A DNA stretch of 14,603 nt from an uncultured Eubacterium sp. (GCA_946611445.1 CAMODP010000028.1:1-14603); one strand, 5' to 3'; positions 1-7,107 are shown, counted from the stretch's first letter. The notes: generated by a model from the letters alone, not told the origin. Numbers and translations are program-made.

Positions 1-112
1 AGCGGAGACCATCCGGATGACCCCTGCTTCAGTTCCGGCGTCCGTCCTTACTACACTAAATGGCAATTCCAATTATACAACACGAATCACGAAGAACAGT
101 CTCTTCTGACTC
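1..112. repeat. Right half of a long palindromic repeat element (copy 1, cut by window edge)
   Basis: Bases 2-66 match, with scattered differences, the reverse complement of 1249-1313, and also match 1405-1466 in direct orientation. Shared landmarks are a GACCAxCxGGATGxCCCCTG core and CTACAxTAAATGGCAATT. Bases 84-112 then form an imperfect hairpin (GAATCACGAAG / CTTCTGACTC around an 8-nt loop) that corresponds to the hairpin at 1484-1511. The arrangement arm-then-hairpin equals the right half of the element at 1216-1511. The left half must lie before the window. It is noncoding and ends about 90 bp before the radical SAM gene. Confidence 0.8.
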
Positions 113-116
113 ACTC

Positions 117-178
117 TTTACAAACCGGCGGCTTTGTGTCACACTTCCTCTGTATACTGTCTCAATCACCTTTATACT
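117..178 (+). promoter_or_regulatory. Possible promoter region of the radical SAM gene
   Basis: The stretch between the repeat and the gene holds a TTTACA box (117-122) and two TATACT boxes (153-158 and 173-178) resembling -35 and -10 elements. No pair has ideal spacing: TTTACA is followed at 17 bp only by a poor CACACT. The call rests on position and on the two TATACT hexamers, and the exact promoter is uncertain. Confidence 0.3.
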
Positions 179-203
179 TTGATTTTCCAGGAATCCCGGC
201 ACT

Positions 204-1217
204 ATGAAAGCAAAGCCCATCCCCCGGATCGATATCCATGACCGCATCGAACTGAAAAATGCCCTGCCGCTCCGCACGCCGTATGTCCTGCACATTGACC
301 CCTGCGATACCTGCAATTTCCGCTGCAAGTTCTGTCCCTCCGGCAACAGGGAGCTGATGCTGCAGACAAAGGGCCGCGGCCACGGCCCGATGGACTTCGG
401 CCTGTACACCAGAATCATTGACAGTCTGCGGGAGTTCCGGGATCCCGTCCGTGTTATCCGCCTGTACAAGGAAGGCGAGCCGCTCCTGCATCCCCGCTTC
501 GCTGACATGGTGCGGTACGCAAAGGCTTCCGGGCACTGTCTGCGCGTGGACACAACCACCAACGCCTCCCTGCTGTCGCATGAAAGGGCGCTGGAAATCA
601 TAGACGCCGGCCTCGACCGGATCAATATCTCCGTCGAAGGCATCAACACACAGCAATATGAGGATTTCTCCGGGTACAGCCTGGATTTCGGCATGTTCCT
701 GGATAATATCTCCTTTTTCTATGAGCACAGGAAGCAGTGCGAGATGAATATCAAGATAAACGGGGACATTCTCACCCCGCGGCAGGAAGAAGAATTCTAC
801 CGTCTGTTCGGCGACATGACGGACGGCATCTCCGTGGAGCACACCATAGATTACTGGCCGAAATACGATGCCATGCAGGTGGAAAATGATGAGAGCGTCA
901 GCCTGCTGGGCGGCACCGCCGGAGAAGTGCAGGTCTGTCCGTATGTCTTCTATGAAATGTGCGTCAATTCTGACGGCACCTACAGCCTGTGCCGGTTCGA
1001 CTGGAATCACGCCATGATCCTGGAGCGGGACAAAACCGAATGGCTCAGTCCGAAAAAAATCTGGGACAGCATCACACTGTGGAGCTTTCAGCAGACTTTT
1101 CTGAAAAAGCAGAAGCTCTGTCTCACGGTGCTCTCCTGTCCCAAATGCGGCATCCTGAAGCAGGGTGTGCCGGAAGATATTGACGAATTTGCAGAGGAAA
1201 TCCTCGATAACATGTGA
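204..1217 (+). CDS. Radical SAM protein with SPASM-like C-terminal cysteines
   Basis: The 337-residue product is a radical S-adenosylmethionine enzyme. The [4Fe-4S] motif CxxxCxxC is C37-C41-C44 (CNFRCKFC), with an extra C34 just before it. A GEPLLH segment (91-96) and a DTTTNAS segment (116-122) follow as expected for the partial TIM barrel. The C-terminal third has C245, C253, C263, C306, C312 and C315 with an NSDGTYSLCRFDW segment, typical of SPASM/Twitch domains that bind auxiliary clusters. Such proteins modify peptides, proteins or small molecules; the substrate is not evident and no precursor-peptide gene was seen beside it. The ribosome site is weak (AGGAA, 10 nt before the ATG). The TGA stop is at 1215-1217 and its last two bases already belong to the palindromic repeat that follows. 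The gene stands alone, bracketed by two copies of that repeat. Confidence 0.85.
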   Translation: MKAKPIPRIDIHDRIELKNALPLRTPYVLHIDPCDTCNFRCKFCPSGNRELMLQTKGRGHGPMDFGLYTRIIDSLREFRDPVRVIRLYKEGEPLLHPRFADMVRYAKASGHCLRVDTTTNASLLSHERALEIIDAGLDRINISVEGINTQQYEDFSGYSLDFGMFLDNISFFYEHRKQCEMNIKINGDILTPRQEEEFYRLFGDMTDGISVEHTIDYWPKYDAMQVENDESVSLLGGTAGEVQVCPYVFYEMCVNSDGTYSLCRFDWNHAMILERDKTEWLSPKKIWDSITLWSFQQTFLKKQKLCLTVLSCPKCGILKQGVPEDIDEFAEEILDNM

Positions 1218-1511
1218 GTCAAAAGGGACGTCGCTCTTTTACTCATCTGCCATTTAATGTAGTAATATCGGACGTCGGCCAGGGGCAGGGGTCATCCGGA
1301 TGGTCTCCGCTGCGCCGGTCTGAGCCTGCTCATCTAATGTGCCCGGGCAGATATGCCCGGCCACATAAGATTCGGCCGGTCTCGGACACGTACTCGCTGA
1401 AGTCGACCACCTGGATGGCCCCTGTCTCCGTCCCGGCTGTCCAATCTTATTGCTACATTAAATGGCAATTAATTTGTGCAAACGAGTCAAAAGAACCATA
1501 CCTTTTGACTC
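1216..1511. repeat. 296-bp nested imperfect palindrome between two convergent genes
   Basis: Reading inward from both ends, the parts pair in order. The outer parts are two separate hairpins: 1216-1244 (GAGTCAAAAG / CTTTTACTC) and 1484-1511 (GAGTCAAAAG / CTTTTGACTC, perfect 10 bp with loop 1494-1501). Next come complementary arms: GCCATTTAATGTAG at 1249-1262 against CTACATTAAATGGC at 1453-1466, and 1266-1305 against 1405-1450 imperfectly. In the centre is an 18-bp stem with two mismatches, 1332-1349 against 1354-1371, loop GATA. No open reading frame of recognisable family lies inside. It could be a MITE-like mobile repeat, a structured RNA or a bidirectional terminator. It accounts for the whole intergenic space of about 300 bp. 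A half copy is at 1-112. Confidence 0.85.
1484..1511 (-). terminator. Hairpin downstream of the DUF6273 gene, possible terminator
   Basis: A perfect 10-bp stem (GAGTCAAAAG and its complement) with an 8-nt loop lies 8 bp past the DUF6273 stop codon. There is no clear run of U after the stem on the minus strand, so strict intrinsic termination is uncertain. The same stem family recurs at 84-112, 1216-1244 and 9991-10021, so it is first of all a repeat. Confidence 0.4.
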
Positions 1512-1519
1512 ATTTGATT

Positions 1520-2215
1520 TTACCGCACATTCACCCACATGGCGGCTCTCACACCGACATCATCATGATGGCTTCCCACGCCGTCCGCATATACCGTCCC
1601 GTCAGCGTAGACCGCCTGCTGATTGGTGTTGCTGCAGCCATGGCCGCGCAGCCACCACCAGTCGCCGATCGCACGGTCCTCCTTGTCAGGAAGGTATTCA
1701 TCCAGTTCTTTCAGATTAAATACGAATGCCTTGTCCTTTGTATCCGCCCCGTTGTTGTTGTCCCAGCGGGGATCTGTATTATTCTGATGATGGATCAGAA
1801 GGATGCTCATGCGCTCCTGCAGCGTAAATGCCTCTTCCATAAACTGCCGGTTCAGCCAGGTGCGGAGAGAGCAGTTGCTCCAGGTCGCTTCTGACCGCTC
1901 AAAGTGAAACGGAATGTGGTCGATCGCTTTCTCCGACAGAAGCAGAAACCGGCGGCCTTCCTTTGCCAGCACCTTCCAGGTCAGGTCCTCTCCCTTATAG
2001 TTGCCGAACACAACCGTCCCGCCGACCTGGAAATCCAGGAAGCGCTCGCATTTCTGCATATATGTCTTTGCCTGTTTATAATCACCCAAAGCCCGGAACT
2101 CATCCCGAACTGCCGCAATCTTTTCGCGCTCTTCCAGATGATTATACGCATCCACGGCTTTTTTATACCGCTCTTCCGTGTTCTGTTCCAAAGCGTCTCT
2201 CTCCGCTGTTTCCAT
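1520..2215 (-). CDS. DUF6273 domain-containing protein
   Basis: The 231-residue product begins with a charged helical stretch (about 1-60, with YKKAVDAYNHL and YKQAKTYMQKC), resembling the TPR-like or coiled leader often found before DUF6273. The DUF6273 region (about 65-231) shows GGTVVFGNYKGEDLTWKVL, a WSNCSLRTWLN segment, the DWWWLRG segment and the C-terminal YADGTVYADGVG...GVRAAMWVN. DUF6273 resembles formylglycine-generating-enzyme/SUMF-like folds and is common in gut Firmicutes; its function is unknown. There is no signal peptide or membrane segment, so it is likely cytoplasmic. AGGAGGA stands 6 nt before the ATG and supports this start. It is transcribed leftward, separated from the LysR gene by 185 bp, and converges on the radical SAM gene. 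Confidence 0.8.
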   Translation of the reverse strand: METAERDALEQNTEERYKKAVDAYNHLEEREKIAAVRDEFRALGDYKQAKTYMQKCERFLDFQVGGTVVFGNYKGEDLTWKVLAKEGRRFLLLSEKAIDHIPFHFERSEATWSNCSLRTWLNRQFMEEAFTLQERMSILLIHHQNNTDPRWDNNNGADTKDKAFVFNLKELDEYLPDKEDRAIGDWWWLRGHGCSNTNQQAVYADGTVYADGVGSHHDDVGVRAAMWVNVR

Positions 2216-2246
2216 CTTGATTCCTCCTGTCTGGCTTTTCGTTTCT

Positions 2247-2260
2247 GTTAATAAATTAAC
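2247..2260. promoter_or_regulatory. AT-rich palindrome upstream of the DUF6273 gene
   Basis: A perfect 6-bp inverted repeat, GTTAAT / ATTAAC around a 2-bp centre, lies 31 bp before the DUF6273 start codon in otherwise GC-rich surroundings. Its place fits an operator or the AT-rich part of the promoter. No convincing paired -35/-10 boxes could be fixed. The rest of the 185-bp gap contains a small hairpin at 2360-2374 (GTCAGC / GCTGAC) and nothing else recognised. Confidence 0.35.
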
Positions 2261-2400
2261 ACAATTGAGAGCCTATGTGGAAACAGCGTTTCGTTGTCAG
2301 GTCACAATTCATTTCCGGGCATCCGGGTCCTGCTCTGTCGGGCCTGTGCCCGGCTGCGCGTCAGCCCCGCTGACAGCCTTCCCCTGCGGCGGTCACCCCC

Positions 2401-3309
2401 TCATCTGCTGTATGTCCCTCTCCGGATCGCTTCCATCCAGTCTGTCACATGCCTGCCGAACAGAAGCACATCCTCATTCGGTATTTTATCCGTGCGGGTC
2501 ATCATCCAGGTGGTCCAGTACAGCGGGCCGTCGGAAAACGGAATCATGACCAGGTCTTTTCCTGTCATGTCATTAAAAATAAAGTCTACCGTTACAGAGA
2601 TCCCCTTGTTCTGACTGACAAGCTTATGGCAGAGGCTGAATCCGCTGGTGCCGAAAGCAATCTCCGGCTCAAAACCCTCTGCCCTGCAGCGTTCCAGAAT
2701 CAGCTGATGAATATTGAATTCCGTATTTTCCAGATATATCCGCTCGCCCTTCAGGTCCCGGATACTGACGGAAGCCCTGTCCGCCAGCGGATGCTGCCGG
2801 TTTACCAGAAGTTTTATTTCAAACTGTTCCATCTGCTGTCCGCCGGGAAAGGTCACGGCATTGTTGCCGACTGTAAATGCCACATTCCCCTGTCCCTGCT
2901 TCCAGCGGCGCTCTACCTCGCGGTCCGGATACTCATGGCAGACCAGACGGATCCCCGGGTGCTTATCTGTAAAGGCCTCCAGGCATTCCGGCGTCACCAG
3001 GCGGATGATCCCGTAGGCAGACAGCAGCTCAATCTCATGGTTTTCGCTTTTCTCTATATATGTGACATTGCTGCGTATATCATCATACTCCTGCAGAAAT
3101 GCAGGAAGGTTGGAATACAGATAGGCGCCGGTCCTGGTCAGTTCAATCCCGGAAGTCTTCCGCACCAGCAGCGTCGTCCCGAATTCCTTTTCCAGATTTT
3201 TTACCACCCGGCTGAGCCCCTGCTGGCTCATGTACAGGATATGCGCCGCTTTTGTAATGCTCTTCTGGTCACAAATCACTTTAAAATATTCCAGTTCCCT
3301 GATGTCCAT
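2401..3309 (-). CDS. LysR-family transcriptional regulator
   Basis: The 302-residue product starts MDIRELEYFKVICDQ and has the N-terminal winged helix-turn-helix of LysR regulators (ITKAAHILYMSQQGLSRVVKNLEKEFG, about 18-42), followed by the linker helix and a periplasmic-binding-protein-like effector domain (about 90-290). The frame extends 41 codons further upstream, into the TetR gene, but CAGGAG 5-6 nt before the ATG at 3309 and the family's usual start fix the start here. The stop lies at 2401-2403. It begins 25 bp after the TetR gene on the same strand, so the two are probably co-transcribed. LysR proteins usually respond to a small metabolite and control a nearby or divergent gene; the ligand cannot be told. 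Confidence 0.9.
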   Translation of the reverse strand: MDIRELEYFKVICDQKSITKAAHILYMSQQGLSRVVKNLEKEFGTTLLVRKTSGIELTRTGAYLYSNLPAFLQEYDDIRSNVTYIEKSENHEIELLSAYGIIRLVTPECLEAFTDKHPGIRLVCHEYPDREVERRWKQGQGNVAFTVGNNAVTFPGGQQMEQFEIKLLVNRQHPLADRASVSIRDLKGERIYLENTEFNIHQLILERCRAEGFEPEIAFGTSGFSLCHKLVSQNKGISVTVDFIFNDMTGKDLVMIPFSDGPLYWTTWMMTRTDKIPNEDVLLFGRHVTDWMEAIRRGTYSR

Positions 3310-3334
3310 TTTTTCTCCTGTTATCTGCCTGGTC

Positions 3335-3886
3335 TTACCCTGCCAGCATCGGTGCCGTTTCCAGAAAGAAACCGCTGATTTCCTCCGGAGAGTACTCTTC
3401 ATGCCGCATCCACCAGCGTACGCTCTCCGCAAAGTCGCAGATCATATGATTCAGAATATATTCCCGGGGCACCCCTGCCGGACTGCCCGGCAGAACCTCG
3501 TCGAATACCTCTTTCAGATATTCCTTGAAAAACTGCATGAACAGATCGCCGCTCTCGCTGGACAGGATCCCGCGGATGTACGACCGATTGTCCCGAAGGT
3601 GATACAGGATATGCGTCAGCCGGTGGCGCAGATCCCTGGTCTCTCCGGAAAAGTCATGTGTCCTCTCCACACCGAGCTCCTCCGAAAAGACATGGGCAAA
3701 TATTTCGGCGCACAGCGCCCGCAGCAGATCATCTTTCGTCTCAAAATGAGAATAAAATGTGCTGCGGCCTATGTCAGCCCTGTCAATGATCTCCTGCACC
3801 GTAATGGTGCTGTACGATTTGTGAACCAGCAGCTCCGTAAACGCGCGGTAGATGGCCTCCCGCGTCTTTCTCTGTCTCCTGTCCAT
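3335..3886 (-). CDS. TetR/AcrR-family transcriptional regulator
   Basis: The 183-residue product carries the TetR helix-turn-helix near the N-terminus (REAIYRAFTELLVHKSYSTI and ADIGRSTFYSHFETKDDLL, about 8-57). A helical ligand domain follows, ending in a WWMRHEEYSPEEISGFF segment typical of TetR proteins with DhaS/YcdC-like C-termini. The open frame extends 30 codons upstream, but AGGGAGG 7 nt before the ATG at 3886 makes that the likely start. It diverges from the metal ATPase across 186 bp and lies 25 bp ahead of the LysR gene. Control of itself and of the ATPase is a reasonable inference from the divergent layout. The inducing ligand is unknown. Confidence 0.9.
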   Translation of the reverse strand: MDRRQRKTREAIYRAFTELLVHKSYSTITVQEIIDRADIGRSTFYSHFETKDDLLRALCAEIFAHVFSEELGVERTHDFSGETRDLRHRLTHILYHLRDNRSYIRGILSSESGDLFMQFFKEYLKEVFDEVLPGSPAGVPREYILNHMICDFAESVRWWMRHEEYSPEEISGFFLETAPMLAG

Positions 3887-3957
3887 CCTGGCGCCTCCCT
3901 GCTCCGGGACAATTCTCCGGTTATGTTCAGTATCGGATTCTTCCCCGTATCTGATTC

Positions 3958-3986
3958 TTGTAAACAGAACATCCATTCTCTACACT
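3958..3986 (+). promoter_or_regulatory. Candidate promoter for the metal ATPase
   Basis: TTGTAA (3958-3963) and TACACT (3981-3986) are spaced 17 bp, each matching four of six consensus bases for a sigma-A type promoter. It lies in the divergent TetR/ATPase spacer, about 87 bp before the ATPase start. The hairpin at 4032-4064 would then be inside the 5' untranslated leader. Confidence 0.35.
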
Positions 3987-4031
3987 AAAATCATACATCT
4001 TGTTTCGTATCGGGTAAAGTGTTTCATGATG

Positions 4032-4064
4032 TCCGGAGACAGGGGTCAGACCCCTGTCTCCGGA
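4032..4064 (+). repeat. 33-nt near-perfect palindrome overlapping the ATPase ribosome binding site
   Basis: Two 16-base complementary arms (TCCGGAGACAGGGGTC and its complement) flank a single central base at 4048. The right arm ends inside the Shine-Dalgarno sequence GGAGG (4062-4066), which lies 6 nt before the ATG at 4073. In RNA this hairpin would bury part of the ribosome site. The same core is found at 6031-6057 and 6080-6106, so it is a dispersed palindromic (REP-like) repeat. Confidence 0.85.
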
Positions 4065-4072
4065 GGTATCAT

Positions 4073-6073
4073 ATGCTGAAAAAACTCAACGATATCCTTG
4101 CCGGTCTGCCGGCGACAATCATCGGCGGCATCTTCCTGCTTCTCTCCTTTATTCTGCCCCGCGCCGGATTTCCGGCCGGCGAGCAGTGCGCCTGGGTCTG
4201 TATGTTTATCTGCGGAATCCCGCTGCTGTATCTGTCTGTGTGGCGCATCATCCATAATAAGGGAATTGCCAAAATTTCCTCCGCCCTCCTGATAACCATT
4301 GCCATGTTTGCGGCAATTGCCATCGGCGACCTGTTCGCCGCGGGAGAAGTGGCCTTCATCATGGAAATCGGCGCGATTCTGGAAGATATGGTCACAGAGC
4401 GGGCAAAGAAAGGGCTGAAAAACCTGATCAGCCTGACGCCCGTGACCGGCCGGGTGCTCCGGAACGGCGCAGACGGGCAGGAAGAAGTCATTCCTGCCGA
4501 ACAGATCCGCAGGGGTGACCTGGTGCGTATTCTGCCCGGAGAGGTTGTGCCGGTGGACGGAATCATCCGGACCGGCGAGACATCCGTCGACCAGTCCGTC
4601 ATGACGGGGGAAAGCCTGCCCGTAGACAAGGTCCCGGGAGATGAGGTGTGGTGCGGTACCCTCAACCGCTTCGGATCCATAGATATAGAGGCGACGCAGG
4701 TCGGTGAGGATTCTTCCCTTCAGAAGCTGATCCGGCTGGTTGCCGACGCGGAGAACAGGCAGGCACCTGCCCAGAGAATCGCCGACCGGTGGGCCAGCGT
4801 ACTGGTTCCGGTCGCGCTTCTGATCGCCATTGCTGCCTGGATCGTCACAAAGGATATTGTCCGGGCTGTTACTGTCCTGGTCGTGTTCTGCCCGTGCGCC
4901 CTGGTACTGGCCACACCTACGGCGATCATGGCTGCTATCGGGCAGGCGACCAAACACGGTGTCATCATTAAATCCGGGGAGGCGCTGGAAAGAATGGGAA
5001 ACATCCGCACGATCGCTTTCGACAAGACCGGCACGATCACCTGCGGAAAACTGACCGTCACCGATGTTATCCCGTTTTCGGAAAACACCGGTGCGGCAGA
5101 AAGCGCCTCTGATAAGTCGGATGACCTTCTGACGCTGGCTGCCGCCGCGGAAAGCCGCAGTGAGCATCCGCTCGGAAAAGCACTGACAGCCTGCGCGCTG
5201 GACAGAGGCCTGCAGCTGCCGCCGTGCGATTCTTTCCAGATGTATGCGGGAAAAGGCATATCTGCCGCCGTAAACGGCCATGCGCTGCTGCTGGGAAATG
5301 AAGCATATATGAAAGAGTGCGGGATCATCCCGCAGGATGACGGCAGGGAATCCGCCGGAACAGACACTCCGGCAGCTGATGTTCTCTCAAAACTCCGCCG
5401 GCAGGGAAAAGCCTCTGTCCTGATCGCGGAGGGAGGCCGCCTGCTGGGCGTAATCGCCCTCTCCGATACCCTCAGACCGGAAGCCCGGACTGTGATCCGG
5501 GAGCTGGAATCCATGGGAACGCAGGCGGTACTTCTGACCGGAGACCACCCTGAGGCGGCACAGTATTTTGCCGCGCAGACCGGAATAAAAGAAGTGAAGG
5601 CCTCCCTCCTGCCGGAGGACAAGGCCGCGGAAATCGAGCGGCTTTCTGCCGCAGGCGGTGTCTGCATGATCGGAGACGGCGTCAATGACGCGCCTGCCCT
5701 GAAGCTGGCGGATGTCGGCGCTGCCATGGGCGCGATGGGAAGTGATATTGCCGTCGAAGCCGCCGACGTTGCACTGATGACAGACGACCTGTCGAATGTT
5801 CCCTATCTGAAATGGCTCGGCCGCACTACAGTCCGCACCATCCGGGGCGCCATCACCCTTTCCATGTGCATCAATTTCGCCGCCATCGTGCTGTCTGTAC
5901 TCGGTGTACTGACACCCACGACCGGCGCGCTCGTCCACAACTGCGGATCCTGTTTCGTCGTACTGCTCGCCGCGCTGCTGTATGACCGGAAATATCCCGG
6001 CAGCCTGTCCGCTCCGGCTCAGGATCGGGAGGAGACAGGGGTCAGACCCCTGTCCCCTCAAAGTGTTCCGTGA
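4073..6073 (+). CDS. P1B-type heavy-metal translocating ATPase
   Basis: This 666-residue membrane pump exports or moves a transition metal using ATP. Visible family motifs in order are: N-terminal membrane helices (about 10-95); the actuator TGES (178-181); the metal-binding CPC in the transmembrane segment (273-275, VFCPCALVLATPTAIM); the phosphorylated aspartate in DKTGT (D317); the P1B-specific SEHPLG (HP at 365-366); the hinge GDGVNDAP (534-541); and a last helix pair with GALVHNCGS (H622). There is no N-terminal HMA or His-rich metal domain. CPC with an HNxGS last helix does not allow a firm choice of metal; Zn, Cd, Mn or Cu are all open. ATG at 4073 with GGAGG 6 nt upstream is preferred over an in-frame ATG at 4019, whose product would include the palindrome. 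The last 14 residues (EETGVRPLSPQSVP) are encoded from a second palindrome copy onward. Divergent TetR suggests induction. Confidence 0.92.
   Translation: MLKKLNDILAGLPATIIGGIFLLLSFILPRAGFPAGEQCAWVCMFICGIPLLYLSVWRIIHNKGIAKISSALLITIAMFAAIAIGDLFAAGEVAFIMEIGAILEDMVTERAKKGLKNLISLTPVTGRVLRNGADGQEEVIPAEQIRRGDLVRILPGEVVPVDGIIRTGETSVDQSVMTGESLPVDKVPGDEVWCGTLNRFGSIDIEATQVGEDSSLQKLIRLVADAENRQAPAQRIADRWASVLVPVALLIAIAAWIVTKDIVRAVTVLVVFCPCALVLATPTAIMAAIGQATKHGVIIKSGEALERMGNIRTIAFDKTGTITCGKLTVTDVIPFSENTGAAESASDKSDDLLTLAAAAESRSEHPLGKALTACALDRGLQLPPCDSFQMYAGKGISAAVNGHALLLGNEAYMKECGIIPQDDGRESAGTDTPAADVLSKLRRQGKASVLIAEGGRLLGVIALSDTLRPEARTVIRELESMGTQAVLLTGDHPEAAQYFAAQTGIKEVKASLLPEDKAAEIERLSAAGGVCMIGDGVNDAPALKLADVGAAMGAMGSDIAVEAADVALMTDDLSNVPYLKWLGRTTVRTIRGAITLSMCINFAAIVLSVLGVLTPTTGALVHNCGSCFVVLLAALLYDRKYPGSLSAPAQDREETGVRPLSPQSVP
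6031..6057. repeat. Palindromic repeat copy inside the 3' end of the ATPase gene
   Basis: Arms 6031-6043 (GGAGACAGGGGTC) and 6045-6057 are complementary at 12 of 13 positions around one central base. The copy is read in frame and encodes EETGVRPLSP near the ATPase C-terminus. Normal members of the family end close to the last helix, so these residues look like a repeat-derived tail. Confidence 0.85.
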
Positions 6074-6079
6074 TACTCG

Positions 6080-6106
6080 GGAGACAGGGGTCTGACCCCT
6101 GTCTCC
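6080..6106 (+). terminator. Third palindrome copy between convergent ATPase and rsmI genes, possible terminator
   Basis: A perfect 13-bp stem (6080-6092 against 6094-6106) with a one-base centre is followed on the plus strand by TTTGTCTCCTCTT, a broken T-rich run. It lies 7 bp after the ATPase stop and 12 bp from the rsmI stop. It could end transcription of the ATPase; on the minus strand there is no T-run. It shares its sequence with 4032-4064 and 6031-6057, so it is also a dispersed repeat. Confidence 0.55.
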
Positions 6107-6117
6107 TTTGTCTCCTC

Positions 6118-7005
6118 TTACTCATTTTCCGGGGACGCGCATCCGGCAGGCCCGTCTTGCTTGCGCGCCTCCAGCTGGGCATAGATCTCCCTTCTGGCGC
6201 AGCCCCTGTCTTTTGCCACCTGCTTCATAGCATCTTTCCTGGACAGGCCCTGCTGCTCATACCTGCGCATATGCTCCTCCAGGTCCAGCTCCCGCCACGC
6301 GGCCTCCTTTTCCTCTCTGACCGCCTTGCTGCTTTTCCCTTCGATCACGAGAACATATTCCCCGCGCGGTTTTTCCGTCTCATAGTACGCAGCTGCCTCT
6401 GAAAGGCTCATCCTCTGCACGGTCTCATGGAGCTTTGTGAGTTCCCTGCAGAGCGCCGCTCTGCGCTCTCCGCCCAGAGTTTCTCTCAGCTCCGCCAGCG
6501 TCCGGCTCAGCCGGTGCGGCGCCTCATACAGGACAATCGTCCTGGTCTCCCGCTGCAGTTCCTCCAGAACCATCTGCCGCTCCTTCCGATCCTGCGGCAA
6601 AAAGGCTTCGAAGACAAAACGTCTCGTCGGCAGGCCGGACAGAATCAGCGCCAGAAGACAGGCGGACGCGCCGGGGAGCGCGCTGACCTGTATGCCGGCA
6701 TCGACGGCCATCCGGGTAATGACTTCGCCAGGATCCGATATGCCCGGCATGCCCGCGTCCGTGATCAGTGCCACCGTTTTGCCCTGCAGCATTTTCTCTA
6801 CCAGTTCCTTCCCCTTGTCGTATTTATTGAACTCGTGATAGCTGGTCATCGGTGTGTGTATATCAAAATGATTCAGCAGCTTTATGCTGTTTCTGGTATC
6901 CTCTGCCGCAATCAGGTCGGCAGACCGAAGCGCCTCAGCCGCCCGCGGGGTCATGTCGCCCAGATTGCCGATCGGTGTCGCGCAGAGCAGCAGTTTTCCC
7001 GTCAT
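6118..7005 (-). CDS. rsmI: 16S rRNA (cytidine-1402 2'-O)-methyltransferase RsmI
   Basis: The 295-residue protein belongs to the tetrapyrrole-methylase-fold family and methylates the 2'-O of C1402 in the ribosomal decoding centre. Family signatures are LLCATPIGNLGDMTPRA at the N-terminus, AEDTR (34-38), TDAGMPGISDPG (82-93), LPGASA (110-115) and FLPQDRKER (about 135-143). The end (about 240-285) has the helical RsmI C-terminal region (LDLEEHMRRYEQQGLSRKDAMKQVAKDRG). AGGGGTGAG lies before the ATG at 7005. It is the last gene of the holB-ricT-trmN6-rsmI group and follows trmN6 by 102 GC-rich bases in which I see no gene; Bacillus has a small GIY-YIG gene at this place. Confidence 0.95.
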   Translation of the reverse strand: MTGKLLLCATPIGNLGDMTPRAAEALRSADLIAAEDTRNSIKLLNHFDIHTPMTSYHEFNKYDKGKELVEKMLQGKTVALITDAGMPGISDPGEVITRMAVDAGIQVSALPGASACLLALILSGLPTRRFVFEAFLPQDRKERQMVLEELQRETRTIVLYEAPHRLSRTLAELRETLGGERRAALCRELTKLHETVQRMSLSEAAAYYETEKPRGEYVLVIEGKSSKAVREEKEAAWRELDLEEHMRRYEQQGLSRKDAMKQVAKDRGCARREIYAQLEARKQDGPAGCASPENE

Positions 7006-7107
7006 ATTCTCACCCCTGTAAACCCTTTCTGTCTTCGTCCCGGTCCCTGCGGCAGCCCCCGCCGCCTGCTTCTGTCCGGGATCTGCCGCAGCATTTTCGT
7101 GCGGTCT

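Noticed and set aside
162..1010. A 282-codon minus-strand open frame over the radical SAM gene
   Set aside because: It is antisense to the gene with the CxxxCxxC motif and resembles no family.
1216..1511. The symmetric repeats considered as a CRISPR array
   Set aside because: There are no regularly spaced identical repeats with unique spacers; the structure is a single nested palindrome, and no cas gene is near.
1214..1894. An open frame starting at the radical SAM stop codon and running through the palindrome
   Set aside because: It crosses the repeat and then runs antisense to the DUF6273 gene; it has no ribosome site or family match.
2360..2374. A GTCAGC / GCTGAC hairpin after the LysR gene, considered as a terminator
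   Set aside because: The stem is only 6 bp and no T-run follows on the minus strand, so it is not supported as a terminator.
4046..5281. A 411-codon minus-strand open frame within the ATPase gene
   Set aside because: It is opposite the catalytic motifs of the ATPase, with Gly/Arg/Asp-rich composition and no recognisable domain.
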